A DNA stretch of 64,000 bases from Luteococcus sanguinis (lineage in GTDB: Bacteria; Actinomycetota; Actinomycetes; Propionibacteriales; Propionibacteriaceae), in assembly GCF_039527675.1 (NCBI RefSeq), contig NZ_BAAAKI010000004.1, positions 1-64,000 of the forward strand. Reading direction: 5' to 3'. Positions 42,368 to 51,566 of the stretch are shown in pieces. The position numbers and the translations under genes were made by a program. How positions within the stretch are numbered: position 1 is the stretch's first letter; every line of letters begins with the position of its first letter. The notes below the pieces were generated by a model, which searched no databases, was not told the origin of the DNA, and saw only the letters and a list, made by a program, of their open reading frames with translations.

Positions 42368-43177
42368 TCATCCCTTGGCGCGGCGCGGGCCCGTAGGCTC
42401 AGATTCCTTGCTGAGCCCAGCGCTGGACACGTGGTCGACGGCCTTGTCTACAAAGGCACTCAGTTCCGCGTCGGACAGCAGATCTAAGGTGCGGGCCCCG
42501 GACTGGTAGCACAGACGCTTCATCAGGTTGCGTGTGAAGTCCATACGTTGCCTCGACTGGTCATAGGAGGCGACAGCGCGTGCTGCTGCCTGCACCAACC
42601 TCTTGTTCCGGGCCAGCGCACTTCGCTCAGTGAGTGCCACGAACTCATCTTCACCAAGCGGGTTCTCGGCCGTCTCCATCACCTCCCCGAGCACGTTGTA
42701 GCGCTGCCAAGAGGTCTTCACGTAGTTGCGGTCTCGGGCCCCAGCCGTCTGTGCGCCGACCCACCGGTCGATTGAGAGTTTGTAGCCCTCGTCTCCCGAT
42801 GAGCCTGGCCACCGTTCGTTGACGATGTCCGGGAGTACATACAAACTGAGGAACGACCACGTGCCGTCGTGAGCAGCATCGCCGGGGATGGGATCCAAGA
42901 ATTCATTCAGCGCCCTACCCAGTTCAAGGCCGTGACGGTCATTGGCAGCCTTCGAGGGCACGTGGATCGGGGTCACAGTTTCACGAATCTTCGCTCGCCA
43001 GTCACGAATCTCTTCGAGGGAGGCGGCCTGCCCGCCGGTTTCATTGGGCCGGGATTCACTGGCGTCGAGTTGAACGAGGTCCAGCGGGTCGAGACCTTGA
43101 CCCAAGAGAGCCTGCAGATCTCGGAATCGTAAGTTTGCTCCTTCGGATGTCAGCCGAGGAATCAGACGCGAACTCAT
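42368..43177 (-). CDS. defence-operon protein, DUF6339-like
   Basis: A 269-residue, mostly helical protein. The middle (LPDIVNERWPGS, RWVGAQTAGARDRNYVKTSWQRY) and LGEDEFVALTERSALARNKRLV resemble the DUF6339 family as remembered, in which a conserved LPD(I/V), a surface Arg/Trp patch and LGEDE are landmarks. No catalytic motif is evident. ATG 43177 overlaps the stop of the preceding gene by 4 bases and GGAGAGG lies upstream. It is the last gene of the operon and so is probably a subunit or accessory factor. Confidence 0.6.
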   Translation of the reverse strand: MSSRLIPRLTSEGANLRFRDLQALLGQGLDPLDLVQLDASESRPNETGGQAASLEEIRDWRAKIRETVTPIHVPSKAANDRHGLELGRALNEFLDPIPGDAAHDGTWSFLSLYVLPDIVNERWPGSSGDEGYKLSIDRWVGAQTAGARDRNYVKTSWQRYNVLGEVMETAENPLGEDEFVALTERSALARNKRLVQAAARAVASYDQSRQRMDFTRNLMKRLCYQSGARTLDLLSDAELSAFVDKAVDHVSSAGLSKESEPTGPRRAKG

Positions 43178-44058
43178 TCGCCTACCTCTCCGAACAACCG
43201 GACGCCACCCTTGAGCCGCGTCAGAAATTGAGGCTGATCGTCGGTGAGGTCTTGGCAAGCCTCAGAGAGACCGACCCCAACAAAGTTCGCACACAGACCG
43301 TCCATGACTTCGCCGAGCGATTCATCAGGCCATGAGTCCTGGTGCTCCTCAAGAACGCTCTCCCGAACATTCAGGAGCATCTGTAGGAGCACATCATGGA
43401 ACAGAGCGCTCTGTAGCTGAGGGACTGAACCGGTGCGGAGTGCCTTCGACGCTGGGTGCCCTGTATTTACTTGGAGGCGTACTGCGCTCATGAACGGCAG
43501 GTCAAGGTCGGCCCCACGCATCGCCAAATGCCAAGGGGCATCCTCCGGCAGACCTATCGTCCTGAAGTCGATCGCCTCGGTGGGGAACCCTGCCCCATTG
43601 CCTTCCAACTGGACTCGCCAGATCATGTCTCCCGTGTGCAGGCGGCTGCCCCGGAGGTGGGCCACTCTGTCCATTGTCCCGGGGGTGTCGGGGCGGTCGA
43701 GGAGGACCCATGAGGAGATTGTGATGGCGTCGCCGACGGCGCCGGGAGGCACTGTCAGCTCGACGAATCCGTCTCTGTCGAGCGCCTTGCTGATGTCTGC
43801 GGTCTCGATGTGTCGCCACCCAGTGGCCGGGCAGTCCACCTGCAGTGCAAGGACGATGCCAGATAGGTCGGACAACCCCGTCTGGGATCGGAACTTCAGA
43901 TCATTCACATGGAACTGCTGAACCACTTGCAGTGGAGTGAGATAGTCCCAAGCTCGCACCTGCTCGGAGGCCAGGAACTGCGTCTCGCCGCTCCTCAGGA
44001 CAGGCTCCTGCGTTTCGACCGCCGTTGCGTCGGCAACGTTGAAGGGCATTGCTCTCAT
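43174..44058 (-). CDS. defence-operon protein of unknown function
   Basis: A 294-residue, largely beta-strand protein with no recognised motif. The first half alternates short hydrophobic strands (LSGIVLALQVDC, AITISSWVLLD), reminiscent of a beta-sandwich; the C-terminal quarter is helical (ALFHDVLLQMLLNVRESVLEE). Start and stop overlap the neighbouring genes by 4 bases on each side, so expression is strictly coupled to the ATPase. Role inferred only from context: a structural or DNA-binding subunit. Confidence 0.6.
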   Translation of the reverse strand: MRAMPFNVADATAVETQEPVLRSGETQFLASEQVRAWDYLTPLQVVQQFHVNDLKFRSQTGLSDLSGIVLALQVDCPATGWRHIETADISKALDRDGFVELTVPPGAVGDAITISSWVLLDRPDTPGTMDRVAHLRGSRLHTGDMIWRVQLEGNGAGFPTEAIDFRTIGLPEDAPWHLAMRGADLDLPFMSAVRLQVNTGHPASKALRTGSVPQLQSALFHDVLLQMLLNVRESVLEEHQDSWPDESLGEVMDGLCANFVGVGLSEACQDLTDDQPQFLTRLKGGVRLFGEVGE

Positions 44059-45869
44059 GCTGGCTCAGCCACCTTGACGTCAACCTCAATCGCGACCCCA
44101 GTGGGGTACGCCACGTCGACCCAGTAGGAGCCGGACCCGTTGACATTCAGGGTCGAACCTCGGGAGCCATCGGACCAGGCGACAATCCCGATCTCATCAG
44201 GAGCGAGCAATGTGCTCCCGTCGATCGAAATGGACAACTTCCCGAGTGCCACCCTCAAGGCCTGCTCGGCGGAGACGTCAAAGAAGACACGAGACCGTTC
44301 CCGGCCGAGGTCCACGTCACGCTGCACGGAGGGAAGCGGGGTCACGCGCGAGAGCTTCGCCTCACCTGTGCTCCTCCTCTCCTTGCGAGCGGCCCCTTCG
44401 CGGGTTTTCCTGTCCTTTCGTGCCACGGGCGAGGGGCGCGACCCTGTGGCTACTCCAGCGAGCCCGGCGAGAGCGGCCGACAGCGCCGCGGTTGGCGCTG
44501 CACCCTCTGCCTTGTCGACCACAGGCGTTGGCGACATGAAATCCCTCACATGGGTCTTGATCTCGCGTAGCGCAACGTTCACCACGCGCTTCTCTCCCTT
44601 GTCATTCATGAGCGCTGGAACCCATGCATCATGAGCAGGCGGTTCTGCGTTGGCGAAGTGGTTGTTCAGGCTGTCAAGCGGCCGAAACACACCCACCCAG
44701 TTGAGGACGTCATGAGTGCCTGCTCTGAACTCTTCTGAGCGCACGATCAGCTCTGGGGCGCGCATCAGTGCCACCTTCCCGGAGAGCCCGCCCAGCGGAT
44801 CTTGGGGATTGGAGAAGTAGCGTGTCAAGGCCAAATGGCCCACCAACATGACAGGTCTCTGGAGTCGAACGTCGAAGCACGTGGTGTGCATGTCGGTGGC
44901 CGGTCCCTGCTTCCCTCTTCTTGCCACGGACAGAGCGTGCCCAAGCGCATCGAAGGTCGGCGAATTGGACGGGACTATCGGCACCGGTTCCCCATGGTCG
45001 TACAAGGCGATGTCCATGCAGTGTTGCTGGGCTTGGTCCGGGACGAGTTTCGGCCAGAGGTTCTCCATCACGGCAAGGGGTACGCGCTCTCGCCACGATG
45101 CCTCCCCATCGGCATCGGGATCCCACGGATCAAGGATGAGTAGCGAGGTGCCAGTTTCGTGGGGGCCGAAGTGATGTTCGAAGAGCGCCTCTCCCAGCCG
45201 CTTGGCTTCATCCCCGAGTAGCGGCACGATGCGGGTCGGGCGCTGTGATTCATGGACAGTGAGTCCCCACCACTGCCGGCCGGTGAATCGCTCGCCCTTG
45301 AGAGTGAATCCCGAGTCCATGGCGGAGGCGATGAAACGGTGCTCGACCCTGCCCGCGTGCACGGTCGCGCTCCAGATGACGATGGTGGAGCAGCGACTTG
45401 CGACATAGCTCGCGGTCTTCCCGAACCCGTATGTTCCCCCGCCGCGCTCGTTGTCCGGAGGAGCGCCTACGGCAAGGACGAAATCCACCCAGTCGTGAAC
45501 TCCTTCCGTCACCAAATCATTCCTCAAGGCGCCGCCCAGGCCCTTGGTGTTGCGGTCGCTGATCTCGATTGCATCGAATGGCTTCTGGCGTTGCAGAAGG
45601 TACTCGAGCCTCGAACCGGGCGCAGTTTCTCGGAAGATGTTCCAGCGCAGTACATCCAGCTCGGAAAGTCCCAACGTCCGGAGACGGATCTCGAACTCTG
45701 GGACCTGATCCCGGTTGCGAGCGTCCCAGCTGTTCTGAGCAGTTTCACGAACGAGCAGGCTGCACAGATCGAGTTCTGGTTGCCCCAACAAGCGCTTCGA
45801 TCCTGCCCCGTCGATGTCGCCCGCCCCGTTTGCCTTCGGGTACCAGGTGAGATCCTTCAAACCGATCAT
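44055..45869 (-). CDS. GHKL ATPase of paraMORC/MutL-like type
   Basis: A 604-residue protein. The N-terminal GHKL ATPase shows the Bergerat motifs: LLVRETAQNSWDA (Glu 42 and Asn 46), AIEISDRNTKGLGG (Asp 105), and GGGTYGFGKTASY (143-155), whose extra GKT is unusual. A middle S5-like/transducer region follows. Then a Lys/Arg/Ser-rich linker (about 470-520) precedes a C-terminal beta domain (VFFDVSAEQALRVAL). Such ATPases are found in restriction-modification operons with SF2 helicases and nucleases, where they are thought to clamp DNA in an ATP-dependent way. It overlaps its upstream neighbour by 4 bases. Confidence 0.82.
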   Translation of the reverse strand: MIGLKDLTWYPKANGAGDIDGAGSKRLLGQPELDLCSLLVRETAQNSWDARNRDQVPEFEIRLRTLGLSELDVLRWNIFRETAPGSRLEYLLQRQKPFDAIEISDRNTKGLGGALRNDLVTEGVHDWVDFVLAVGAPPDNERGGGTYGFGKTASYVASRCSTIVIWSATVHAGRVEHRFIASAMDSGFTLKGERFTGRQWWGLTVHESQRPTRIVPLLGDEAKRLGEALFEHHFGPHETGTSLLILDPWDPDADGEASWRERVPLAVMENLWPKLVPDQAQQHCMDIALYDHGEPVPIVPSNSPTFDALGHALSVARRGKQGPATDMHTTCFDVRLQRPVMLVGHLALTRYFSNPQDPLGGLSGKVALMRAPELIVRSEEFRAGTHDVLNWVGVFRPLDSLNNHFANAEPPAHDAWVPALMNDKGEKRVVNVALREIKTHVRDFMSPTPVVDKAEGAAPTAALSAALAGLAGVATGSRPSPVARKDRKTREGAARKERRSTGEAKLSRVTPLPSVQRDVDLGRERSRVFFDVSAEQALRVALGKLSISIDGSTLLAPDEIGIVAWSDGSRGSTLNVNGSGSYWVDVAYPTGVAIEVDVKVAEPA

Positions 45870-46828
45870 GCGGTCATGATCCTGTCCATGTAGTGGTGGA
45901 ACTCTTCGGCTGCCATGGGTGGCCCTGCGGCGACGAGGTCGAGTGTGTACTTGACGCGCTTGATGGGTCCGCGCCTATGCTCTGGAATGTCGGTGCTGCG
46001 CAGACCGGGGAAATTGTCGTCGACAGCCCAAACAGCCGGAGGTTCTGGGGCGAGAAAACGATTGGTGTCGGGGTCCCCGCCCAGCACGAATCGAGCACCC
46101 GCCAGTTTCTGCACCAGTTCGTCCCTCAGTAGGCCTGCGCGGCAGAGTTCGGTGACCATGTCGGTGATGTTGCGTCCTTGGGGTGAACTCTCCACACGCA
46201 GACGCGCCAGAACGAGTGGCCTGTCAGGTGGTGCGTCGAGCTGATGGATGGACGAGATCGTGACATCAAGCCCCTCTGTGCGAGAAGTTTTCACCTCGAT
46301 GTCGCCCTTCGGCGTGGTGAAGTCGTGGAGGTCCATCTCTGGTCCGCTCCACGAGTCGAGGGCAAACCCGGAATTGCGACGCACCAGCTCTCTCAGGACC
46401 ACGAGTTCACCGAACAAGCCCCGCGCCTCTTCTTCCGACAGGGCAGGTGCTGGCTTGAGGAGCTGTTTCCACTCACGAAGAGTTCGCTGCAGTGAATCCG
46501 CCGCCGGCCGCTTCTCGCTCACCGTCTGCCGGATGACTTGGTCGGCGAACGCGGCAAAGACCTTGGACAAATCATCGGAGGAGCAGATCAGGTCCAAATA
46601 GCGACGCGACTTGAACTCTGCTTCGGTCAAACGCAGGTTGTCCCACACCTGCGCCTCGAAGGTCTGCCCCTCAGCAAGCGGTGCGAGGATGTGGCGCTGT
46701 CCCTTTGAATCTGCGGCGAGCAGGAGTCCCGTCTCGGGCAACCCTACGGGGCGCCCGATCAAGGTGGGGTGGTCGGAGTTCCAGACTTGGCTCAGCGCGA
46801 TGCTGAACTCCATGTAGGAGTCAGTCAT
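45866..46828 (-). CDS. PD-(D/E)XK nuclease-like protein (DUF4420)
   Basis: A 320-residue protein of the DUF4420 family. The predicted nuclease core has a helix Glu in GLFGELVVLREL (Glu 141), Asp 166 in GPEMDLHDF, and Glu 178 plus Lys 180 in GDIEVKTS. This E...D...ExK order fits the PD-(D/E)XK superfamily and makes it the likely DNA-cleaving subunit. ATG 46828 overlaps the helicase stop by 8 bases. Found with Z1 helicases and GHKL ATPases in other genomes (established context of the family). Confidence 0.82.
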   Translation of the reverse strand: MTDSYMEFSIALSQVWNSDHPTLIGRPVGLPETGLLLAADSKGQRHILAPLAEGQTFEAQVWDNLRLTEAEFKSRRYLDLICSSDDLSKVFAAFADQVIRQTVSEKRPAADSLQRTLREWKQLLKPAPALSEEEARGLFGELVVLRELVRRNSGFALDSWSGPEMDLHDFTTPKGDIEVKTSRTEGLDVTISSIHQLDAPPDRPLVLARLRVESSPQGRNITDMVTELCRAGLLRDELVQKLAGARFVLGGDPDTNRFLAPEPPAVWAVDDNFPGLRSTDIPEHRRGPIKRVKYTLDLVAAGPPMAAEEFHHYMDRIMTA

Positions 46829-49412
46829 CGTTTTCCGCTTCCACAGGCGCGTCCTCGGTGTCCTCGGGGAGGTCCTCATCCAGATCCTCCTCGTCCACCA
46901 CCGCATAGGGGTTGGTTCGAACTCCGATGAAGGTCGCTTCGTCCCCTGACGGGTCATCAACGTTCGGGAAGATGATGCTGAATGCGAGGACTGGGTTGGT
47001 GACAGGCATGTCCCTTCGACTCTTGCTCCCGAGCTTCGCCTTCGCATTGGGGCTCAGGACGTAGATCAGTAGGAGACCTTGTCCGTGCGCGTGCTCGCGC
47101 CTCGCTCGCTGCCGTGCGCTGAGGGTTGAGGGCGTGCCGTCCTGAGGCATCACCCCTTCGATGTCAGCCAGCCAGTCTGAAGGAGACATGACCGCCTTGA
47201 AGTCCAGCCGCCCTGGGTGGCTGTCCTTCAACGGCGCGCGCTGGGACATCGCCACGCTGTGACCACAGATCGTGTAGCTCTCCTCGGCAAGGTGCTCAGC
47301 GTCTGTGTTGTTGTTGACCATCACGGTCCATGCGCAGTCTGATCCATATTCGTCGAGCCATTTGGTCATCGCGTTCCGCTGCTCAGGGCTGTTGAGAATG
47401 CTCTGGTCCGGATGGGACGTGAAGCTGTTCAAGAACTGGGAGATGTGGGCGGACCGGACGTTGCGCTTCACCAACCGGCGGCGCTGGTCGACTTCGGGAC
47501 TGCTGCCGATGAGTTGTTCGACAGTGAGGCGATTGCGCGCCTGTACCTCGCTCGAGCCATCGAGGATGAAGCTTTGGCGCAGAGTTCCGCTGAGGCTCAC
47601 ATTGACAAGTTTGGCTTGCTTCATCCTGCCAACTGACGTTACCTCGAGACGACCAGGGTGGCACCGGATCTTGACCCCAACCTGTCGCGGCGTGAACTCG
47701 CTGCCTTCGAGGGACTTGATCTCTTCGCGTAGATCCCGCTCAACCCTTGCAAGGAATGCGTAGTCCTTGTCCAAGCCTTCGGAAACCCAGATCCGAGGGA
47801 GATCCTCGTAGCCGTCGCGGTAGCCGAACCACCGACCCATCTGCATCAAGGTGTCATAGGTGTTCGTGCTCCGCGTGAAGAAGGAAACCACCAACCCCTC
47901 CAGAGTTAGTCCACGAGACAGGGTGCCGCCGCCGACTGCGACGACCGTTTGCGGACCATTCGTGAAGTCCAGCCTGTCATCCGACAGGCCGTTGTCCACG
48001 ACTACCTTCATCTCTTCCAAACAGTGCCGCAGTTGACGCCAGATGTTCTCCCACGACAGGGTCGCCTGCTCCGATTCCAGAGGGACTCGATGGCTTTCTG
48101 CTTTCCAGAGATCCCGGTAGACGGCTTCGTCCAGAGTCCTGCGTTGCACCTGCAGCCACTCGTTGATGGCATCACGCATGGCCATGTGTGGGTCTGCGTA
48201 GTGGGTTGTGTGAACCAACATCGAGCTGTGGCCAGAGTCTCCCCGGAGCCTTCGGATCGCGGTGGCTACGAGGAACCACCGCAGGGCCCGTTGCAGGCTC
48301 GGCACGACCTCTGCTGCGGCTGCCTTCCGCTCATCCTTGCCCGATGGAGGACGCAGGGCCTCGACCTCGCTCTCTGGAACCGGGCGAACCATGTCCAATC
48401 CATCCGAGTAAGTCTGCTTGCCGTCCTCCACGGCCTCGGCAGCGCCGAAGACGCGTTCCGGACCGAAGTACGTCGGGCCTGGCTCGATCGTCGTGATGAA
48501 GTCGTCCGGAAAGAGTTCGTTCACCTCATCAGGGTCCATCAGCATGTTGGCGAAGGGAGTGGCGGTGTACGCGAGATAGGTCCCGACCCGGACCTCCTGC
48601 CAGATCTCTCGCATCAGGCCGTTGATCGTCGAGATCGCCTTCTTCGCGGTTGGGCTGTTGGGCGTGGCTTGGTCCGCTTCATCGTCGATGATGAGGATGG
48701 GCAAACGCTCCCGTGTCGCGTCGTCAAGGGCCTTGAGCCCTTCCAGCAGGTTTCGCAACCGCTTCGGATTCTTCTTCACCACGGCTGCGGTGACGTGCCC
48801 TGCGTTGAAACTGCGTTGCGGATAGTCGATGCTGGCGAGATCTGTGTCCTTTCCGGTGAGCAATTCCCAGTTGGACGCAAAGACGTCGTGAACCAACCGG
48901 GCTTGGGTCTGCTGGCGAAGGTTGTTGTACAGGCCCGCCAGAACAATGATGACGCGATACCCAGCGTCCACGGCCTTCGCTATGACGCCGGCGTAGTTGC
49001 CGGTCTTGCCGGACTGTACGTTCCCCATGACGAGGCCCTTACGGGTACCGACGGTCTTGGGGTCAGCAAGGAGAGCAGTGATGTGGGTGGTGGAGGAGTC
49101 CAGATAGTCGACGCCGGGCTTGCCAGCTGCTACCCAGTGCTCGCGATAGGCGGACCAGACGCCGTCGACCAAGGGCTTTGCATACCAGGGCCCCACTCGC
49201 ACCGCGTCAGAAGTCACGGACTCGTCAAGAACGAGATTTGCTCGTTGCAGCTCGACCACGCGGGCTGCAGCCAGATCAACGTCTGCCTTGGGCCAACCAT
49301 AGGAACGCAGCTTTCGGGCCGCCTCGGGGAGGCTGATCCGCTCGCTGGAGCACAGGGCCACCAGATTGTTGACCAAGGGCTGGATGGCATTGTCGTCATT
49401 GGCTGGGGGCAC
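46821..49412 (-). CDS. Z1-domain superfamily 2 helicase/endonuclease
   Basis: An 863-residue ATPase. Walker A GNVQSGKT (130-137), DDEAD (243-247), motif III YTATPFAN (282-289), and the Z1 region VAVGGGTLSRGLTLEGL leading to QMGRWFGYR (524-532), the motif VI arginine finger. The C-terminal 300 residues are unique and end in an acidic tail (EEDLDEDLPEDTEDAP). Z1 proteins are the ATP-dependent partners of restriction nucleases, as in CglI-type systems. The GTG start at 49412 has no good ribosome binding site and follows a 109-base gap, so a local promoter is possible. Confidence 0.85.
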   Translation of the reverse strand: MPPANDDNAIQPLVNNLVALCSSERISLPEAARKLRSYGWPKADVDLAAARVVELQRANLVLDESVTSDAVRVGPWYAKPLVDGVWSAYREHWVAAGKPGVDYLDSSTTHITALLADPKTVGTRKGLVMGNVQSGKTGNYAGVIAKAVDAGYRVIIVLAGLYNNLRQQTQARLVHDVFASNWELLTGKDTDLASIDYPQRSFNAGHVTAAVVKKNPKRLRNLLEGLKALDDATRERLPILIIDDEADQATPNSPTAKKAISTINGLMREIWQEVRVGTYLAYTATPFANMLMDPDEVNELFPDDFITTIEPGPTYFGPERVFGAAEAVEDGKQTYSDGLDMVRPVPESEVEALRPPSGKDERKAAAAEVVPSLQRALRWFLVATAIRRLRGDSGHSSMLVHTTHYADPHMAMRDAINEWLQVQRRTLDEAVYRDLWKAESHRVPLESEQATLSWENIWRQLRHCLEEMKVVVDNGLSDDRLDFTNGPQTVVAVGGGTLSRGLTLEGLVVSFFTRSTNTYDTLMQMGRWFGYRDGYEDLPRIWVSEGLDKDYAFLARVERDLREEIKSLEGSEFTPRQVGVKIRCHPGRLEVTSVGRMKQAKLVNVSLSGTLRQSFILDGSSEVQARNRLTVEQLIGSSPEVDQRRRLVKRNVRSAHISQFLNSFTSHPDQSILNSPEQRNAMTKWLDEYGSDCAWTVMVNNNTDAEHLAEESYTICGHSVAMSQRAPLKDSHPGRLDFKAVMSPSDWLADIEGVMPQDGTPSTLSARQRARREHAHGQGLLLIYVLSPNAKAKLGSKSRRDMPVTNPVLAFSIIFPNVDDPSGDEATFIGVRTNPYAVVDEEDLDEDLPEDTEDAPVEAENDD

Positions 49413-49521
49413 GTCGTCAAGCTACTGCCCTGACTCGCAATTTTGGACGGCTGATCCCATCCTTCGGCGAAATTTCAGGTTTGCGAACCATCAAGCGTGG
49501 AAGAACTTCACGGACCAGCCG
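49413..49521. other. gap between methyltransferase and Z1 gene
   Basis: 109 bases without a gene, less GC-rich than the surroundings. No clear hairpin; a secondary promoter for the effector genes could lie here, but no convincing -10/-35 pair was identified. Confidence 0.4.
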
Positions 49522-50970
49522 TCACAAGGCGCGCAGGCCCGCCGCCACTTGCTCACCAATCTGACGAGCCAAGTACGGGGGCACGGCATTGCCCACCTGG
49601 TGGTACTGGGCCGTCCGATTCCCGCAGAAGAAGTAGTTGTCAGGGAAGGACTGAAGTCTGGCAGCCTCACGGACCGTCAGGCTACGCATCTGTTCCGGGT
49701 CAGGGTGGATGTAGTAATGACCGTCCTTGGCGATGTGTGAAGCAACGGTGGAACTTGGAGCATCACCCGCCTGTACCTTGAAGCGATCCAGGAAGGGGGC
49801 CTTCTCCGACGAGAGATTCTTGTGCGCAGGGCGCAACGCCTGTGGAAGTTCTTGAACGTTGGGGTGTTCCTTGTCGCGGCGCATCCTGACCGCCAGATAC
49901 TCATAACGCACGAGGTCACTGAGCATGTGCGCGCGCGGTTCATGCAGTGTCAGGCAGCTGAGTTCAGGGTCCACCAACCACTCGCGCAGCCCTGCGGCAT
50001 CGGTCCGTGCCCCAACGCTGTCGTAAGGGGCATGGGCTGCTCCCAGACCCGGGGGCTCTGAGTGCAAGCTCCGGAGGCCCGCGGCCTCGCGTCCTTGGTT
50101 CCGGGCTTCGCGCCAGCAGTCCACGCTGTCTGAGCGACGTGGACTGACCCAAGAGCGAACCTTGGGCAAATCTCCCAGGACGTCATCGACGGTGGTGCGG
50201 CTCCGCGGCTTGAGAGGGCGGATACGCACACCAGAATCCGATCGGATGCCCAGAAGGATGACTCGGTGGCGTCGCTGGGCGACACCATAGTTCTCAGCCC
50301 TGATGACGTAATCAGAGGGTTGTGGTGTCTTGTTGTCCACCACGAGGGAGCGGATCTCATAATCGCCGCCGAGGGAGAGGTCGCTGTGGATGAGATCGAA
50401 CATGTTCTGGCCACTGTGTCTGGAGGAGAGCAGGCCCTTGACGTTCTCCATCACGAAGACAGTTGGCCGGAACTTGTCCAAGATGTGCAGGTATTCGCGG
50501 AAGAGGAAGTGTTTCTTGTCCTCGTAGAACGTTTCGTCGCCCCGACGCCGGGATCTGCCCGCCAAGGAATACGCTTGGCAGGGCGGGCCTCCGATCAGAA
50601 CCCACGGCTCATCAGCAGGAACGCGTGCTTGTATGACCTCGTCTGACTCATGCCGTGTGGCTTCTCCCAGCTCGATCTGGAAGACCTCGCGATCCGTCGC
50701 CTCCGCCAGCGCGGCGGCGAATGCACTGTCGCCATCCAGCTGAGCACGACTGATGCGCCCGTTGAGGAAGTCGTAGTAGACCTGTGGCAGTTGACCCTCT
50801 CGTCGCAGGCTCCTGACTGCGGCACGAAGACGGAGTGTCGCTATGGCGTTGGATTCCATCTCAAAGGACGCAGCCGTCTTGAATACGGGCTCGCTATGCG
50901 CGTCCGTGACCGACGAGAACCCCTCGTTCAGGCCACCAGGGCCCGCAAACAGATCAATAACGGGGATCAC
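49522..50970 (-). CDS. dcm: DNA (cytosine-5) methyltransferase
   Basis: A 482-residue C5-cytosine methyltransferase. In order: motif I DLFAGPGGLNEGF, motif IV GGPPCQAYS with nucleophile Cys 131, motif VI VFVMENVKG, motif VIII QRRHRVILLG, a target-recognition region (about 240-400), motif IX SLTVREAARLQSFP and motif X GNAVPPYLA. An insertion of about 60 residues lies between motifs I and IV. It protects host DNA and sets the specificity of the module; the target sequence is not predictable. GTG start at 50970 with no obvious Shine-Dalgarno. Confidence 0.95.
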   Translation of the reverse strand: MIPVIDLFAGPGGLNEGFSSVTDAHSEPVFKTAASFEMESNAIATLRLRAAVRSLRREGQLPQVYYDFLNGRISRAQLDGDSAFAAALAEATDREVFQIELGEATRHESDEVIQARVPADEPWVLIGGPPCQAYSLAGRSRRRGDETFYEDKKHFLFREYLHILDKFRPTVFVMENVKGLLSSRHSGQNMFDLIHSDLSLGGDYEIRSLVVDNKTPQPSDYVIRAENYGVAQRRHRVILLGIRSDSGVRIRPLKPRSRTTVDDVLGDLPKVRSWVSPRRSDSVDCWREARNQGREAAGLRSLHSEPPGLGAAHAPYDSVGARTDAAGLREWLVDPELSCLTLHEPRAHMLSDLVRYEYLAVRMRRDKEHPNVQELPQALRPAHKNLSSEKAPFLDRFKVQAGDAPSSTVASHIAKDGHYYIHPDPEQMRSLTVREAARLQSFPDNYFFCGNRTAQYHQVGNAVPPYLARQIGEQVAAGLRAL

Positions 50971-51054
50971 AGCCAGTCACTTTCTCGAAGGTTGGACCAG
51001 GTTACCTGGTTCATGTCCAAGAGTCACCTGCCAACCAACTCTTCCGAAGGTCTG

Positions 51055-51489
51055 TCAACAGTCCTTCAGCGTCGCCTCGATGCGATCCACGGCGTCTGCC
51101 GGCGTCTCGTGCTCCCAGATGCGGACAACACGCCAACCTGCGCTGGCGAGCGCCGCGTCCGTGTCCGAGTCCCGTGCTCGATTCGCCTCGAGCTTCGCGG
51201 CCCACCATTCTGCGTTGTTCTTCGGTGACACACAGTGCTCCGGGCACCCGTGCCAGAAGCAGCCGTCGACGAACACGGCAAGCTTCTTCCTCGTGAAGGC
51301 CACATCGATCGTCCGTCGGGGCATCCCGGGGACCTTCGCGCCAACCCGATAGCGGTAGCCCTTGGCGTGCAGCAGCCTGCGGAGGGCGAGCTCGGGCGCC
51401 GTGCCCGCGCGCTTCTGCTCGGACATGCGCGTGCGAACCCACTCGTGCTGAGGGGTGGGGCGAATCGTTGGCATTCGTCCAGTGTTCAT
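51055..51489 (-). CDS. vsr: very short patch repair endonuclease
   Basis: A 144-residue Vsr enzyme, which nicks 5' of the T in T:G mismatches produced by deamination of 5-methylcytosine. RTIDVAF (Asp 62), VFVDGCFWHGCPEHC (Asp 75, His 80, Cys 82, Cys 86: catalytic and zinc residues) and WRVVRIWEHE are visible. Its target context should match that of the adjacent methyltransferase. It lies 84 bases upstream of it on the same strand. Confidence 0.93.
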   Translation of the reverse strand: MNTGRMPTIRPTPQHEWVRTRMSEQKRAGTAPELALRRLLHAKGYRYRVGAKVPGMPRRTIDVAFTRKKLAVFVDGCFWHGCPEHCVSPKNNAEWWAAKLEANRARDSDTDAALASAGWRVVRIWEHETPADAVDRIEATLKDC

Positions 51490-51566
51490 CGCGCCCGGTC
51501 AGTGGCCAAGCGGATCGCTTCGTGTGCATGCAAGCGACCGGGCGAGATGATTGGTTGCTCCTGACC

